From: Melastoma dodecandrum
Taxonomy: Eukaryota > Streptophyta > Magnoliopsida > Myrtales > Melastomataceae
Assembly (NCBI GenBank): GCA_029817715.1
Contig: JARUPY010000150.1
Span: 124,001-188,000, forward strand
Reading direction: 5' to 3'
DNA length: 64,000 nt
A program made the translations under genes and the position numbers. This document shows positions 48,545 through 59,399 of this stretch, piece after piece (position 1 is the first letter of the stretch; each line of letters opens with the position of its first letter). The notes beneath the pieces are model-generated. The model had not been told where the DNA came from, made no database searches, and saw nothing but the letters and a program-made list of their open reading frames with translations.

Positions 48545-49758
48545 TTAATGTGAACAATGTTCACTATCGGGTGCTTGTTCAATACCACAAGGTAGCGCAT
48601 CCTCATCCTCACGTGTAACAATCTGTGGGGCGGTAGCTATTTTACTTTGTTGCCCATCCACGTTTGTTGACCTCTTCCAACACAGCCTACTGCGCTGACG
48701 CTTGTCATTTTGTTTTTTCGCAGGCTTATCCACATGGTCCTTTTCTCCTACTCCATCCCCCGTTCTCCGTCTTCTGCAATTCTCCTCACCGTGACCAAAC
48801 ACTCCGCAGTCCCTGCAACACGATGCTTTTGTCTCATACACAATTGAGATGGTGAAATGGTTACCTCTACTGTCAACTACTTCAATAATTTTACTCAGTC
48901 CATTCTTTGCAGCGCATTCAATTTGTACTTTAGCTGTACCCATATTTGCTGGGCTAAAGGATCGGGCATCCGTCTTCAATAACCGACCGATGCTGCTGGC
49001 CAAGTATTGAACACCGCGACGGTGCCATAACTCCAGTGGGATGCCATAAAGCCTTAACCAACAGGGGAGGGCCTGTGGCTCCTCATTAATTGCTACTCCA
49101 GCTTGCCATTTTCTCAATAAAAGTGGGCAACCTGCCAGGTGCCAGTCCGCCTTGCCCACTATTTCATCTAAGAACTGCTCACCATCAAACCGTAGAATGA
49201 TTGCACCTTTATTAATGGTGCCCACCTCCAGCAGTCCTTTCTTCTGCCATAGTTGCATACATATTTTCCGCAGAACGGGGTACAGAGCTGGTTTACCCAG
49301 AAAATAGCCCACTAGCGTATGGCGCCATTTATTGGCGCCATAATCCTCAAGTACTGCTGGTATGAGGAGTTCCCCTCCCTGCCCAAACTCAGGGCACAAC
49401 AGGTGTTCCTCATCTCCAGGGGGTGCAAGGTTCGCGGCCAGAGACGTGCCAGGCCTTGCAATGGCAGTTGCTGCCGAGCTGTTCTACAGCACCTCCTTGA
49501 AAGATGGTCCAATCTTCCCACCACTTGTATCCACAATATTGTTGTCTGCTAGCTGGGAGCTTTCCTGCGATGTGTGTTCCGCGTCTGTTCCTGGCGCACA
49601 TTGATACCCACGGCAGTTGCAGCTTCCAAATCCATAACGTCTCCTCCTCCATCCATGCTTGTGCCGTTGGTGTAGAAGAGGGAGCCACGCAGGCCCCGCC
49701 CAGAAGGGCGTAGAGAGAAGGCAGATGATTTTAGTGAGAGAAAGAAATATGTCTAAAT
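48545..49758 (-). pseudogene. LINE-3 ORF1 (DUF4283 and zinc knuckle) and 5' end
   Basis: Minus strand. The open part 48545-49399 has a DUF4283-type nucleic-acid-binding domain (GANKWRHTLVGYFLGK, LPCWLRLYGIPLELWHRRGV, LLKTDARSF) and a CX2CX4HX4C knuckle (CRDCGVFGHGEENC). The last third is basic. The N-terminal part continues upstream in the same frame with a stop near 49485. The element's 5' end lies near 49758, directly beside GAGCCCCCCAGGG. It precedes the ORF2 remnant as in LINE-1. Confidence 0.8.
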
Positions 49759-50441
49759 GAGCCCCCCAGGGTTTTTTGTTTTTTTTGGTAAGTTAATTTC
49801 ATTTATATGATAGATTACGGCAGCCCCACATAAGCCAGCCGGTACATGGTCCAACAATCCTGGCTTAGTACAATTCATAGAAGCTAAGTCCAGGAACAAA
49901 ATGCTACATCATCAAAAGAGAGGGAATGGTTAGGCCTTCAATTATCACTCCCGAAGGAGCCATCATCTTCCGGGGTCGAGGGGTAGTAGGGATCGCGCTC
50001 GTCCAGCCATGGGTCCTGATCAGTGCATGAATTGCCTGAGCTCGGCGATGCAGGAATGACTGGGTCAGCCTGCCAATTCCCATCAGGGACCTCCATGAGT
50101 GCCAGCGCATACAATTCTTCATGCAGGTCTCCAATGTAAGCAGGGACGCCCTCCAGCCCATGCAATATCTGCCTCAATTCCCTACACTCCTTGAGCCTCA
50201 GAATGGGCAACTCTTCCTGATCAATTAGCTCCAGTCTCACCATAACCTTCCGAACCATTGAGGAGGTAAGTGTAGGCGGCCGTTGCCTCCTGCTGTCCAT
50301 GATGGCGCTTGTAGTAAGCTCAATGGCTTCCTTGAATGAGAGAGGGGCAGGCTCGACAGCTGACCCAGCCACTTCGCCAGACTCCTCCTGGTCGTCCTGT
50401 AGAACAAAATTAAGGTTAGTGTTCCGAGCCCCCCAGGGTTT
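49759..50441 (-). mobile_element. Element B: retroposed ORF with target-site duplication and A-run
   Basis: GAGCCCCCCAGGGTTT occurs at 49759-49774 and 50426-50441 and brackets about 650 bp. Read on the minus strand, the insert ends AACTTACC followed by an A-rich run, then the duplication. These are the marks of LINE-mediated insertion. The interior encodes the ORF at 49938-50372 and no reverse transcriptase. Its 5' start is inside or just before the ORF, so it is probably 5'-truncated. The last T residues of the duplication are ambiguous with the A/T tail. Confidence 0.8.
49938..50372 (-). CDS. Element B ORF, unknown protein, paralogous to element A
   Basis: A 144-aa hydrophilic protein. APLSFKEAIELTTSAI, LRLKECRELRQILHGLEGV and GDLHEELYALALMEVP align with the element A ORF at 50782-51102 (APLSFLEAINLLTVAI, GNLHEELLFLAEKEV). 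A C-terminal acidic tail is rich in Pro/Asp/Ser. The upstream sequence has TTTTGTTCTACAG|GACGACC, which could be a splice acceptor or chance. Helical content looks high. I do not recognise the family. Confidence 0.5.
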   Translation of the reverse strand: MAGSAVEPAPLSFKEAIELTTSAIMDSRRQRPPTLTSSMVRKVMVRLELIDQEELPILRLKECRELRQILHGLEGVPAYIGDLHEELYALALMEVPDGNWQADPVIPASPSSGNSCTDQDPWLDERDPYYPSTPEDDGSFGSDN

Positions 50442-50512
50442 AGGGTTTAGGGATTTAAGATTTAGGGTTTAGGGTTTATGGTTTAGGGTTTAGGGTTAGG
50501 GTTTTTTTTTTT
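50436..50512. repeat. Telomere-like tract T3
   Basis: The plus strand has about eight degenerate TTTAGGG units, then a T-run (50502-50512) that is the A-run of element A on the minus strand. Confidence 0.9.
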
Positions 50513-51693
50513 GGTAGGTAAATAGTGCATTAATAATAAAAAGTCCGCATAGTGCCGAATACATGAGATGATTCCCAAAACATATAGTTAGTTAAAGAAA
50601 GCTAAGTAATCCTAAGAAGACTAAATAGACCCTAAAACAACTATGCCGGGATCGGAGGTTTAATAGGATAGGCCTCAAACAGCCAGCAGCCTTCAGCTGT
50701 CACTCTAACTCGGTTCATCACCCGGGCCCGAAGGGGAGATGCCAACATTTCTCTCATCTTCCCAAGGATGAGAGTCCTCATTCAGAGAAGCGTCCGCATC
50801 AGATTCAGAGGGTGCTGTAGAGGAACTTCCAGTTCATTTTGAACTTCCTTTTCAGCTAAGAAAAGGAGTTCCTCATGCAAGTTCCCCACATGAGCATGCA
50901 CCCCCCTCAATCCTTTCAGATAGTCCTGCAACTCCATGCATCTCTGCCTTCGGGTTCTTGGTCGGGGTTCTTCCTCTATTGCATCCAGCTGCGCCATTGT
51001 CTTTCTGATAGCCTTCAGATCAAGTGCGGGTGGAGTCTTCACAGGATCAGCAATGGCAACAGTTAGAAGATTGATGGCTTCCAGGAAAGATAGCGGGGCC
51101 ACATCTGGGATTTCTTTCTGAAATGGTTGTCTAGCAGCACTTGTACCAACTTAGTGATCATCATAATTTTCTTGCAAAAGAGAAACCGTGTTAGCAATTT
51201 CCCTCTCACTCAAAGGGGGATGGTTGATCCTTCTCGCCATTTTCTCAAGTGCCCCATTCCATGCCGTCAGTTGAGCACCCAAGGATTCCTTCTTGGCCTT
51301 TACCGCCACCTTTCATGCCTCGAAAGTCCTGAGTAGGGCAGCTCTTCTGTCGGGGATAACATAAATTCCCAGGATGCCTTTTGGTGCCGATTCCATTATG
51401 TCAATCTCCATCATCAGGCATTGCATTCACTCATCCATCTTCAAGAGAGATGCATCCAAGAGGATATGCTTCCTTTACTTCTCCATAGCCTCCCACTCAT
51501 ACTTATCACCCAATGATGATGCCCCCGCACCCATCCCATACAAGCATAGGAACTTCCGATGAGCACCATATCCCACATTTTCAATAATGAGTTTAAGAGC
51601 TTGACATTGAACCCGCTTAACATCCACACCCAGATCCTCATGGAACCCATCCACAATCCTCGTGACTAGGTGCTCAAGATGAATGGAACCCTC
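50502..51693 (-). mobile_element. Element A: decayed retroposon bounded by telomere-like tracts
   Basis: Minus strand, between tracts T4 and T3, ending CACTATTTACCTACC plus an A-run and CCCTAACCCTAAACC. The 5' half (51140-51690) reads as a protein with several stops (FHEDLGVDVKRVQCQALKLI, LCLYGMGAGASSLGDKYEWE, then PLSEREIANTVSLLQENY). The 3' half holds the ORF at 50782-51102, related to that of element B. No reverse transcriptase was seen, so it depends on other elements. Confidence 0.7.
50782..51102 (-). pseudogene. Element A ORF, unknown protein, paralogous to element B
   Basis: A 106-aa frame: APLSFLEAINLLTVAI, LDLKAIRKTMAQLDAIEEEP, CMELQDYLKGLRGVHAHVG, NLHEELLFLAEKEV. About 40% of residues match element B over some 90 positions by eye. 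The frame is shorter than in B because the acidic tail is shifted. The family is unknown. Confidence 0.5.
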
Positions 51694-51786
51694 TTTAGGG
51701 TTCAGGGTTTAGGGTTCAGGGTTCAGGTTAAGGGTTCAGGGTTTAGCGTTTTTAGTGTTTTAGGGTTTAGGGTTTAGGGTTTAGGG
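51694..51786. repeat. Telomere-like tract T4
   Basis: Plus-strand TTTAGGG and TTCAGGG units. The pure TTTAGGG units lie next to the LINE-0 3' end and the variants away from it. Confidence 0.92.
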
Positions 51787-53068
51787 TTTTTTTTATAAGT
51801 AATACTCTATAACCAAAATAAAACAGTCTGTACAAGGATCACGAGGGCATACCCTCGGAAATCGAGACCACTACACCATATCTACGTTTACCAAAACGTA
51901 ACTAAATAATGACGTCACGCTACGTCCGAGGTAGCGAGGAAAGAATAAGTGAGGCAAGTGTCCTAGCAGGGAGGAGATGCTCGCCAACCCTGCGCTTATT
52001 CCGTTCTATCCATAAGTAGTAAACGCATCCTCCCAACATCCGAGCGAAAGATAAACGCCTCCGAAGTGTGACTCCCGCCGGCGAAAACAACAACTCAGTT
52101 ACAGCAGACCACCTTCGTGGAAAGTTCGGCGCAATCTCCCGACCAACAGCATACGACCAAACCTCCGCTGAGTAGCTGCATGTAAAGAAGATGTGGTCTA
52201 ACCGCTCTCGCCTCGAGCCACAAAATGCACATGTAGATGATGACGAAACCCCCAGACTGAATAGCATGTCGGAAGTGTATAGCCTCCCCTGGATCGCCAA
52301 CCACAGGAAAAACAAGAACCGCGGCAACATGCCCTTAGCCCAGATAAAACTAGCCCATGAAACAACCTGATGATCCCTTCGGATATGTCTCCATGCAGAG
52401 GCAATAGTAAAATCTCCATTAGGACGTAAAGACCAGATGACCCGATCAGAAGTACCTAATAATGGATAACAACCGACAGGAAGAAGCTCGCGCAATCTGT
52501 CAGAGCACGCTCGCCTATGCCGATGAATCCGCACATCACCTCCCTCAATATAGCTCCGCCAAGTTGGATCAGCAAAGAAGTCCGCCACTGAGATCCTAGA
52601 GGGAATCCTGGAACGCTCGATATCCTCACGCCCAAAGACATCCACCAAAGGACCCAATGGAGACCACGTGTCAAACCAGAATGAAATCCTGCAACCATCC
52701 CCCATGCGCCACGAAATAAGTTGCCGAACAAGGTGTCTCAGCGTCAGTAGTCGTCTCTAGATCCATGAACACCTATCCGGCTACCGCACCTGCCAGAAGG
52801 ACTCGCCCCTAAAAAGATACGTCCTAGCCCAGCGAGCCCATACTGAGTTCTCAGGATCCGATAAGAGGTGCCAAATGTGCTTCAGCAACGCCGCCCGGTT
52901 CCACTCTGTGACCCGCTTAAGACCAAGCCCTCCCTGCTCCTTCGGCCTGCACACTGTGTGCCACGCTACCTTAGCCTTGTGGTGGTCCATCGAAGGACCC
53001 GACCACAAAAACCGCGACATGAGCTGCTCCAGCCGCTTACAAACCGACATCGGTAATGGAAATATAGA
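51787..53068 (-). pseudogene. LINE-0: 5'-truncated L1-type LINE (ORF2 C-terminus)
   Basis: Minus strand. It has only the last third of ORF2: MSVCKRLEQLMSRFLWSGP onward, a stop at about 52757-52759 (RRLL-stop-TLRHL), then the frame to 51920 with the zf-RVT (SSTCAFCGSRRERLDHIFF) and the family end (LASLILSSLPR). The 3' UTR ends in ATTACTTAT and an A-run. The 5' break abuts TTTAGGG repeats directly. It is over 90% like LINE-1 by eye. Confidence 0.93.
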
Positions 53069-53258
53069 GTTTAGGGTTTAGGGTTCAGGGTTCAGTGTTC
53101 AGGGGTCAGGGGTCAGGGGTCAGGGGTTTAGGGTTCAGGGTTCAGGGTTTCGGGTTCAGGGTTCTGGGTTCAGGGTTGGGGTTTGGGGTTTGGGGTTTGG
53201 GGTTTGGGGTTTCGGGTTTAGGGTTTAGGGTTTAGGGTTTAGGGTTTAGGGTTTAGGG
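53069..53258. repeat. Telomere-like tract T5 with variant blocks
   Basis: The plus strand runs TTTAGGG, TTCAGGG and GGTCAGG units, then TTTGGGG (five), TTTCGGG (one), then TTTAGGG (six) up to the LINE-1 A-run. The 7-bp phase holds over much of the tract. Confidence 0.95.
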
Positions 53259-53390
53259 TTTTTTTTTTGATAAATAATATTCTATAACCCAATAAAATAT
53301 GTACAAAGATCACTGGGGCATACCCCCGGAAATCAACACCACAACACCATATCTACGTATACCAAATACGTAACCAAATAAAGTATCACA

Positions 53391-56300
53391 CTACGACCGA
53401 GGTAGCGAGGAAAGAATAAGTGAGGCAAGTGTCCTAGGAGGAAGCAAACGCTCGCCAGCCCTGCGCTTGTTCCGCTCTATCCATAGGTAATAAACGCATC
53501 CACCCAGCATCCGAACAAAAGATAGACGCCTTCGAAGTGTGACCCCAGCCGGCGAGAACAACAACTCAGTTATAGCAGACCACCTTCGCGGAAAGTTCGG
53601 CGCAACATCCCGACCAACAGTATACAACCAAACCTCCGCTGAATAACTGCATGTAAAGAAAAGGTGGTCTAACCTCTCTCGCCTAGAACCACAAAGTGCA
53701 CATGTAGATGAAGATGAAACCCCTAGGCTGAATAGCATGTCGGAAGTGTATAGCCTCCCCTGAACTGCCAACCAGAGGATGAACGAGAACCGCGGCAACA
53801 TACCCTTAGCCCAGATAAAACTAGCCCAAGGAACAACCTGGTGATCCTTACGGATATGTCTCCATGCAGAGGCGATAGTAAAATCTCCATCAGGACGTAA
53901 AGACCAGATAAGCCGATCAGAAGTACCTGATAATGGATAACAACCGGCAGGTAGCAGCTCGCGCAATCTGTCAAAACACGCTCGCCTATGCCGATGAATA
54001 CGCACATCACCTCCCTCAATGTAGCTCCGCCAAATCGAATCAGCAAAGAAATCCGCCACTGAGATCCTAGAAGGGATCCTGGAGCGCTCGATATCCTCAC
54101 GCCCAAAGACATCCACCAAAGGACCCAATGGGGACCACGTGTCAAACCAGAAGGAAATCCTGCTGCCATCCCCCATGCGCCAGGAAATGAGTCGTCGAAC
54201 AAGGTGCCTCAGTGTCAGTAGTCGTCTCCAGATCCAGGAGCACCTGTCCGCCTGCCGAGCCTGCCAAAAGGATTCTCCCCTCAAGAGATACGTCCTAGCC
54301 CAGCGAGCCCATACTGAGTCCTCTGGATCCGATAAGAGGTGCCAAATGTGCTTCAGCATCGCCGCTCGGTTCCACTCTGTGACCCGCTTAAGGCCAAGCC
54401 CTCCCTGCTCCTTTGGCCTGCACAATGTTGGCCAAGCTACCTTTGCCTTGTGGTAGTCCATCGATGGACCAGACCACAAAAATCGCGACATGAGCTGCTC
54501 CAGCCGCTTGCAAACCGACATCGGTAGTGGAAATATGGACGACCAGTACGTCTGAGTCGCGAATAGTACCGAGCTCACTAGCTGTAGCCTCCCAGCATAC
54601 GATAAGTGTCTACTCGTCCAGTGGCAAATCCTGCTAGCAATAGCATCCACTAAGGGCGAACAATCCTCCGAGGTTAGCCTCCTCGTAATAAGAGGCACTC
54701 CAAGATACCTAACCGGTAACTCCCCCCATGTAAAACCAGAATCAGCCAGAATCTGCGCCTGCACATCCCCCGAGACTCCACCAAAGAAGATCTCACTCTT
54801 TTGAGCGCTTATCCTCACTCCAGATTGATCCCCGAATCTAGATAATGTCTCCAATACACAACGCACCGACGAAGGTCTCCCACAAGAGAAAATGAGAAGA
54901 TCATCCGCAAAACATAAGTGAGACAATCGTACCTTCCGACAACGAGAATGAAATCCAAAATCAGATGTCTCCGCAGTCTTCCTCAACATGCCAGATAATA
55001 CTTCCATGACCATCACAAAGAGATACGGCGACAAAGGGCATCCCTGACGAAGGCCCCTGGAACTACTGAAAAAACCGTGTAGCTCCCCGTTAATGCTGAT
55101 AGAGAATCTGGCCGTAGTTACACACTCCATGATGAGCCAGATGAACGAACTCGGAAAACCGAAACACTCCAGTACCGCCCGTAAGAAATCCCACTCGACC
55201 GAGTCGTATGCCTTACGGATATCAATCTTCAATGCACACCGTGGGGGACTCCTCTCCGTATGATAGCCCCTAATGATCTCATGTGCTACCATAATGTTAT
55301 CCACAATGCGTCGTCCGGGTATAAACGCCGACTGCTCAGAACCTATGATACCAGGAAGAACCTCCCTAACTCGCGTCGCCAGTATACGAGTAATACACTT
55401 GTACACCGTGTTACAACACGAGATAGGCCTGAAATCCGTCAATGCCGTCGGATTCGCTTTCTTCGGAATGAGCGAAATAATAGTGGTATTCGCCTCACGA
55501 AGAAGACGACCCCGAGTAAAGAAATCCTGCACTGCCTCCGTAACCAGCGCTCCCACAACCTCCCAGGATCCCCTGAAGAACTCTGCCGTATATCCATCCG
55601 GTCCAGGTGCCTTGTGACGGCCAAGCTGAAACATCGCCTTGCGCACCTCCTCCACAGAAACAGGGGCCACCAGGGTAGCAGACTGCTCTGACGACACAGT
55701 CCCAGATAAAACCTCCCGTATCATATCCCTATCAATCGGTGCTGTTCGCGGAACCGCTGTGAATAACATGCTGAAATACCGGATAGTCTCATCCCTCACC
55801 TCCGTCGGATCAGACAACACCACACCGTCATCCCTCGTCAACGACAAAATGGCGTTCCTGTTATGGCGACGCTTCATCATGCTGAAAAAATAGACTGTGT
55901 TCCGATCCCCGAGCTGTAGCCAGCGGACACGGGCCTTCTGGCGCAACATGCTTTCCTCCAGCCTAGCCAGATAATTAAATCTGGTCGCGGCAACCCGCTC
56001 AACAAACGAAACCTCACCATGCGAGCCCTCGGCCAACAACTCAGACTGGACCTCCTCAAGATGTGATCGCGCCTCGCCAACCCGCGTCGATAACCCACCA
56101 AGCTCATCCCGATTCAGCCTTTTCAATTTCCCTTTAAGAGCACCAAGCCTTCTGTATAGCAGGAACATAGGCCGCCCATCATACCTCTCTGACCACGCCT
56201 GCCGAACCAATCCCTCATAATGTGGGTGCTCCGTCCAGAATTCAAAGAACTTGAACGGTACACGGCACCCCTGCGTTCTCTGCATGAGCCATACCAAGCA

Positions 56301-56993
56301 GGGAGAATGATCCGAGCAACCAGGAGCCAAAAACCGGGCCAAAGAATCTGAGAAGTCGCTCAACCATCGCATGTTCACCATCACCCTATCCAACTTCCGG
56401 AGTATGGCATCATCCCTACGATTCGTCCATGTGAAAAACTCTCCGGTAGACCGAAGATCCTCTAACTCCGCATCCCTGACTGCAACATCGAACTCCTCAT
56501 CCACTCCATGCCAACTCAAGTCCCCACCCTGCCGCTCATACGGTGTCCGAACAGCATTCATATCGCCAATAACACACCAGGGCTCCCCAACATATCGAGT
56601 GGAAGCCTCACGCAAGAACCTCCAGAGAGAATGTCGACCGGTGGCATCATTCAGACCATACACAAACGTAATCTGAAAAGATACGCCTGTCGCAATGAAA
56701 GTACCCCTGGCATGCACCCACTGAGGGTTAATATCAGCCACGTCCACTTGTACACGAGAGGGATCCCAACAAACCCAAATTCTTCCAGTCACAGATGCAC
56801 CATGGGCAACTACATATCTCCAAGAAGGTAAGAACGCACTCTGACTCCGCGATTCAACCGAAGCCCGCACCCTAGTCTCAAGAAGAGCTTACAAAGATAA
56901 CCTATGAATGGAAATGAGCCTGCGAACCTCGCTGACATGTAAGGGGTCATTGAAGCCGCGCACATTCCACGCTCCGAACATAGGCATCATCAT
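53391..56993 (-). pseudogene. LINE-1 ORF2: endonuclease and reverse transcriptase, one early nonsense codon
   Basis: The frame is 1200 codons long. A TAA (56889-56891) replaces codon 35 (Phe in LINE-2); after it the frame is open to 53391. The APE endonuclease has WNVRGFNDPLHVSEV, CVIGDMNAVRTPYERQGG and SDHSPCLVWL. The RT has HKAPGPDGYTAEFFRGSW, FRPISCCNTVYKCITRI, GLRQGCPLSPYLF and FADDLLIFSCG. The zf-RVT has CALCGSRRERLDHLFFTC. It ends ASLILSSLPRS with no RNase H. A single codon separates it from an intact frame. A Met at 56870 follows the stop but would lack the first endonuclease strand. Confidence 0.93.
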
Positions 56994-57004
56994 AAATCAA
57001 CAAA

Positions 57005-58771
57005 TCACCTAAAGGCCCCACGGGGCCTCCCAGAAGGCACCAGTGGCGGCGCCTCCTGAACCTGCTTAGCCTGCTTTTCCTTTTTCTTCTCTTTCTTCGT
57101 CAACTTGGACGAAGGACGAGAATCAGCATCAGCAGTATCATCTCCATAAGCACGCATGTCCGCATAAAAATCAGAGCTCAAGGATTTCTCCTTGTTCAAA
57201 GCACAACTACCCAAGGACTCAGAAGACCCAGCCTGTACAACCTGCTGCTTCCCCTTATCAGATGGAAGCTCAGTAACAACAGTGAGTGCCAGAGCATCTA
57301 GTCGCTCCTCCTCCGACGGGGTAACATCAGTCGGATCCGTCTGTCCCTCATACAAAACAATAGCACGAGAGGGGTCTCCCAATGCATCCATATCTCCAAG
57401 GTCGTGTACCAACTCTACCCCAGCAACACCCTCCTCTCCAATCGTGAAATCAGGCCGTATCTCTCCCTCCTCATCCGCATCCTGTAATGCCTGAAAGGCA
57501 TTTACTGAGCGTTCAATCTCCTCTGGTACCCTAGGAATAGGTGTAGTAAGCTGCGGCCCGGGCACACGGGTCCCCGGAGCACCCGCATCCATGAATCCAT
57601 CTCGAGACTCCACAGCAGCCCGCCTCTGTACACGGGTCCTCCTAGACCTCCTATCCACTGGCTTGGCAGTACGAGTAGCCGCCTCCGGATTCTGTGGACA
57701 ACGCTCAAAACCATGGCCAAATACACAGCAGGACTGACAGCGCGGCGGCCGAAATTCATAAGCAATCTGAATTTCCCGACTCAGGCCCTCTACATCAGTA
57801 ATCCTCAGAGACTGGCGCAGCTCCAACGAGGCATCAAACTCAATCTGCACCCTAGCACTGCCCACACTGCCCCGAGAAAAGGACCTAGCATCAATGCGCA
57901 GAGGAACTCCCAGACCACTCGCGATATACTGCACGCCGTTCCAATGAAAGAACTCAACAGGAATATTCTGCAATCTGACCCATAAAGGAAGGAGCTTCGG
58001 CTCAAATGCCTCCATAGAAGTGCCAGGAGTCCAACGCCGAAGCACCATCGGAATACCAACAATGTGCCAGTCACTTCGCTCCAAGATAGCATCAAAAGAT
58101 TCGTCAGAATCAAAGCGCATGAGAAACATACCAGGTCCTACTCCGCACACATCCACAAGGCCCTGTTTGTTCCAAAGGAGGCGAGCTGTCCTGCTAATAA
58201 CCTCAATAGGGAGACGACGACCAATGATATATCCAATAAGAGTATCCTCCTCCGCCACCTCTGACGGCATGATCAGGCTCCCATCTGAACCGAAAGCAAC
58301 CTCAACTCGCTTCACTTCCGGGCGGGAAGACCGAACAGTATCAGCAAAAGATTTAGAAGGCAAATCAGGGTCAAAACCAAGCATATCTGGCGCCGGAAGC
58401 ACCCCAGAAGAAGGCCCCGGAGCATAGGAAGCCTGCTGAAAAGTCGCCGGAAAAGTGGCCGGAGAAGTCGCCGGACGGCCGTTGACCGGCGTTGACCGGC
58501 GTTGACCGGCCTGAGTGGACCGGACCGGATCGGCCTGATTGAACCGGTTCGGATGAACCGGTCTGGAGTTGCCGTTGACCGGCACCGGCGGACGTTGACC
58601 GGCCGTTGACCGGCCTTGACCGGCGGGGCCCGACGCCGGCCCGTCTTCCTGGCCCATCCCGAGCCCAACCTTCAGGCCCACACGAGGCCCACCAGCCGGG
58701 CCCACAACCGGCCCATCTACAGGCCCACCAACCGAGCCCAACTTCGGCCCGGCCCCAGATGATGACGTCAT
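57005..58771 (-). CDS. LINE-1 ORF1: DUF4283 / zinc-knuckle RNA-binding protein
   Basis: An intact 588-aa frame. The first about 130 residues are Gly/Pro-rich and built partly on tandem GTTGACCGGC repeats. The DUF4283-like domain is at about residues 140-320 (IGYIIGRRLPIEVI, MFLMRFDSDESFDAI, LPLWVRLQNIPVEFF, RIDARSF). A CX2CX4HX4C knuckle (CQSCCVFGHGFERC) follows at about 350. An acidic segment and a Lys-rich end (KLTKKEKKKEKQAK) close it. ORF1 proteins coat the element RNA. ORF2 starts 11 bp downstream (57005 to 56993). Confidence 0.9.
   Translation of the reverse strand: MTSSSGAGPKLGSVGGPVDGPVVGPAGGPRVGLKVGLGMGQEDGPASGPAGQGRSTAGQRPPVPVNGNSRPVHPNRFNQADPVRSTQAGQRRSTPVNGRPATSPATFPATFQQASYAPGPSSGVLPAPDMLGFDPDLPSKSFADTVRSSRPEVKRVEVAFGSDGSLIMPSEVAEEDTLIGYIIGRRLPIEVISRTARLLWNKQGLVDVCGVGPGMFLMRFDSDESFDAILERSDWHIVGIPMVLRRWTPGTSMEAFEPKLLPLWVRLQNIPVEFFHWNGVQYIASGLGVPLRIDARSFSRGSVGSARVQIEFDASLELRQSLRITDVEGLSREIQIAYEFRPPRCQSCCVFGHGFERCPQNPEAATRTAKPVDRRSRRTRVQRRAAVESRDGFMDAGAPGTRVPGPQLTTPIPRVPEEIERSVNAFQALQDADEEGEIRPDFTIGEEGVAGVELVHDLGDMDALGDPSRAIVLYEGQTDPTDVTPSEEERLDALALTVVTELPSDKGKQQVVQAGSSESLGSCALNKEKSLSSDFYADMRAYGDDTADADSRPSSKLTKKEKKKEKQAKQVQEAPPLVPSGRPRGAFR
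58478..58630 (-). repeat. GTTGACCGGC-type short tandem repeats in ORF1
   Basis: Three perfect 10-bp units at 58481-58510, with further GTTGACCGG copies to 58625. They code the Arg/Ser/Thr/Pro/Val/Asn-rich N-terminus of ORF1. Confidence 0.9.
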
Positions 58772-58907
58772 GATGACGTCACCTGATGACGTGGACAGCT
58801 GACTGGACGATCCTGCTGACGTGGCCGCTGACTGTTTGCTGACTGTGTGATGACGTGGCGCTGACGTGGAAGGCTAAACCCTAGCCGCCGTCTTCCTTCC
58901 GCCGCCA

Positions 58908-59399
58908 CCTTGGATTCGGACGCTCCTTGCCGCTTCTGCGGTGCACCAACGGCGACCCACCAAACGAAAGCTCTCGGGACGAGGATCGTAACAGAATTGA
59001 GAACGTCCGAAACGGAGATCAGACGAGGTCAGAATTTCTGGTCAAACGCCGGACGAACCAAAACCCGCTGCCCGGAAAACTCAAACATTCAACCGATGAG
59101 ATCTCAGCACACGGTTGTCCGATGAGAACGCACAATATGTCGTTGCAAAGCTCACTGGAAGACGCTTCTAACGACACTTTTCCCGCTCCCAACAGAGAGC
59201 GGACGCCCCCGTGGCAGCCGGTCAAAGGGCCGGGCGAACCGAAACCCCCTCCCGGAGAATCCGAAAATTCAAATGACGATTACTCTGCCTTCGTTAATCC
59301 GATGAAAACGCACAATATGTCGTTGGAAAGCTCTCGAGATGAGGATTCCAATGACATCTAACCCACTCCGAACAGAGACTGGACGCCCCCGTGGCGGTC
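58908..59399 (-). repeat. 180-bp monomer tandem repeat in the LINE-1 5' UTR
   Basis: Two full copies with an exact 180-bp period begin with GGTCAAA at 59040 and 59220, and a third GGTCAAA starts at 59400. Shared blocks include CGCACAATATGTCGTTG and CGGACGCCCCCGTGGC / TGGACGCCCCCGTGGC. A diverged partial copy (AAAGCTCTCGGGACGAGGAT) lies at about 58968-59039. Repeated 5' UTR monomers act as promoters in other L1 elements; here that is inference. Confidence 0.88.
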
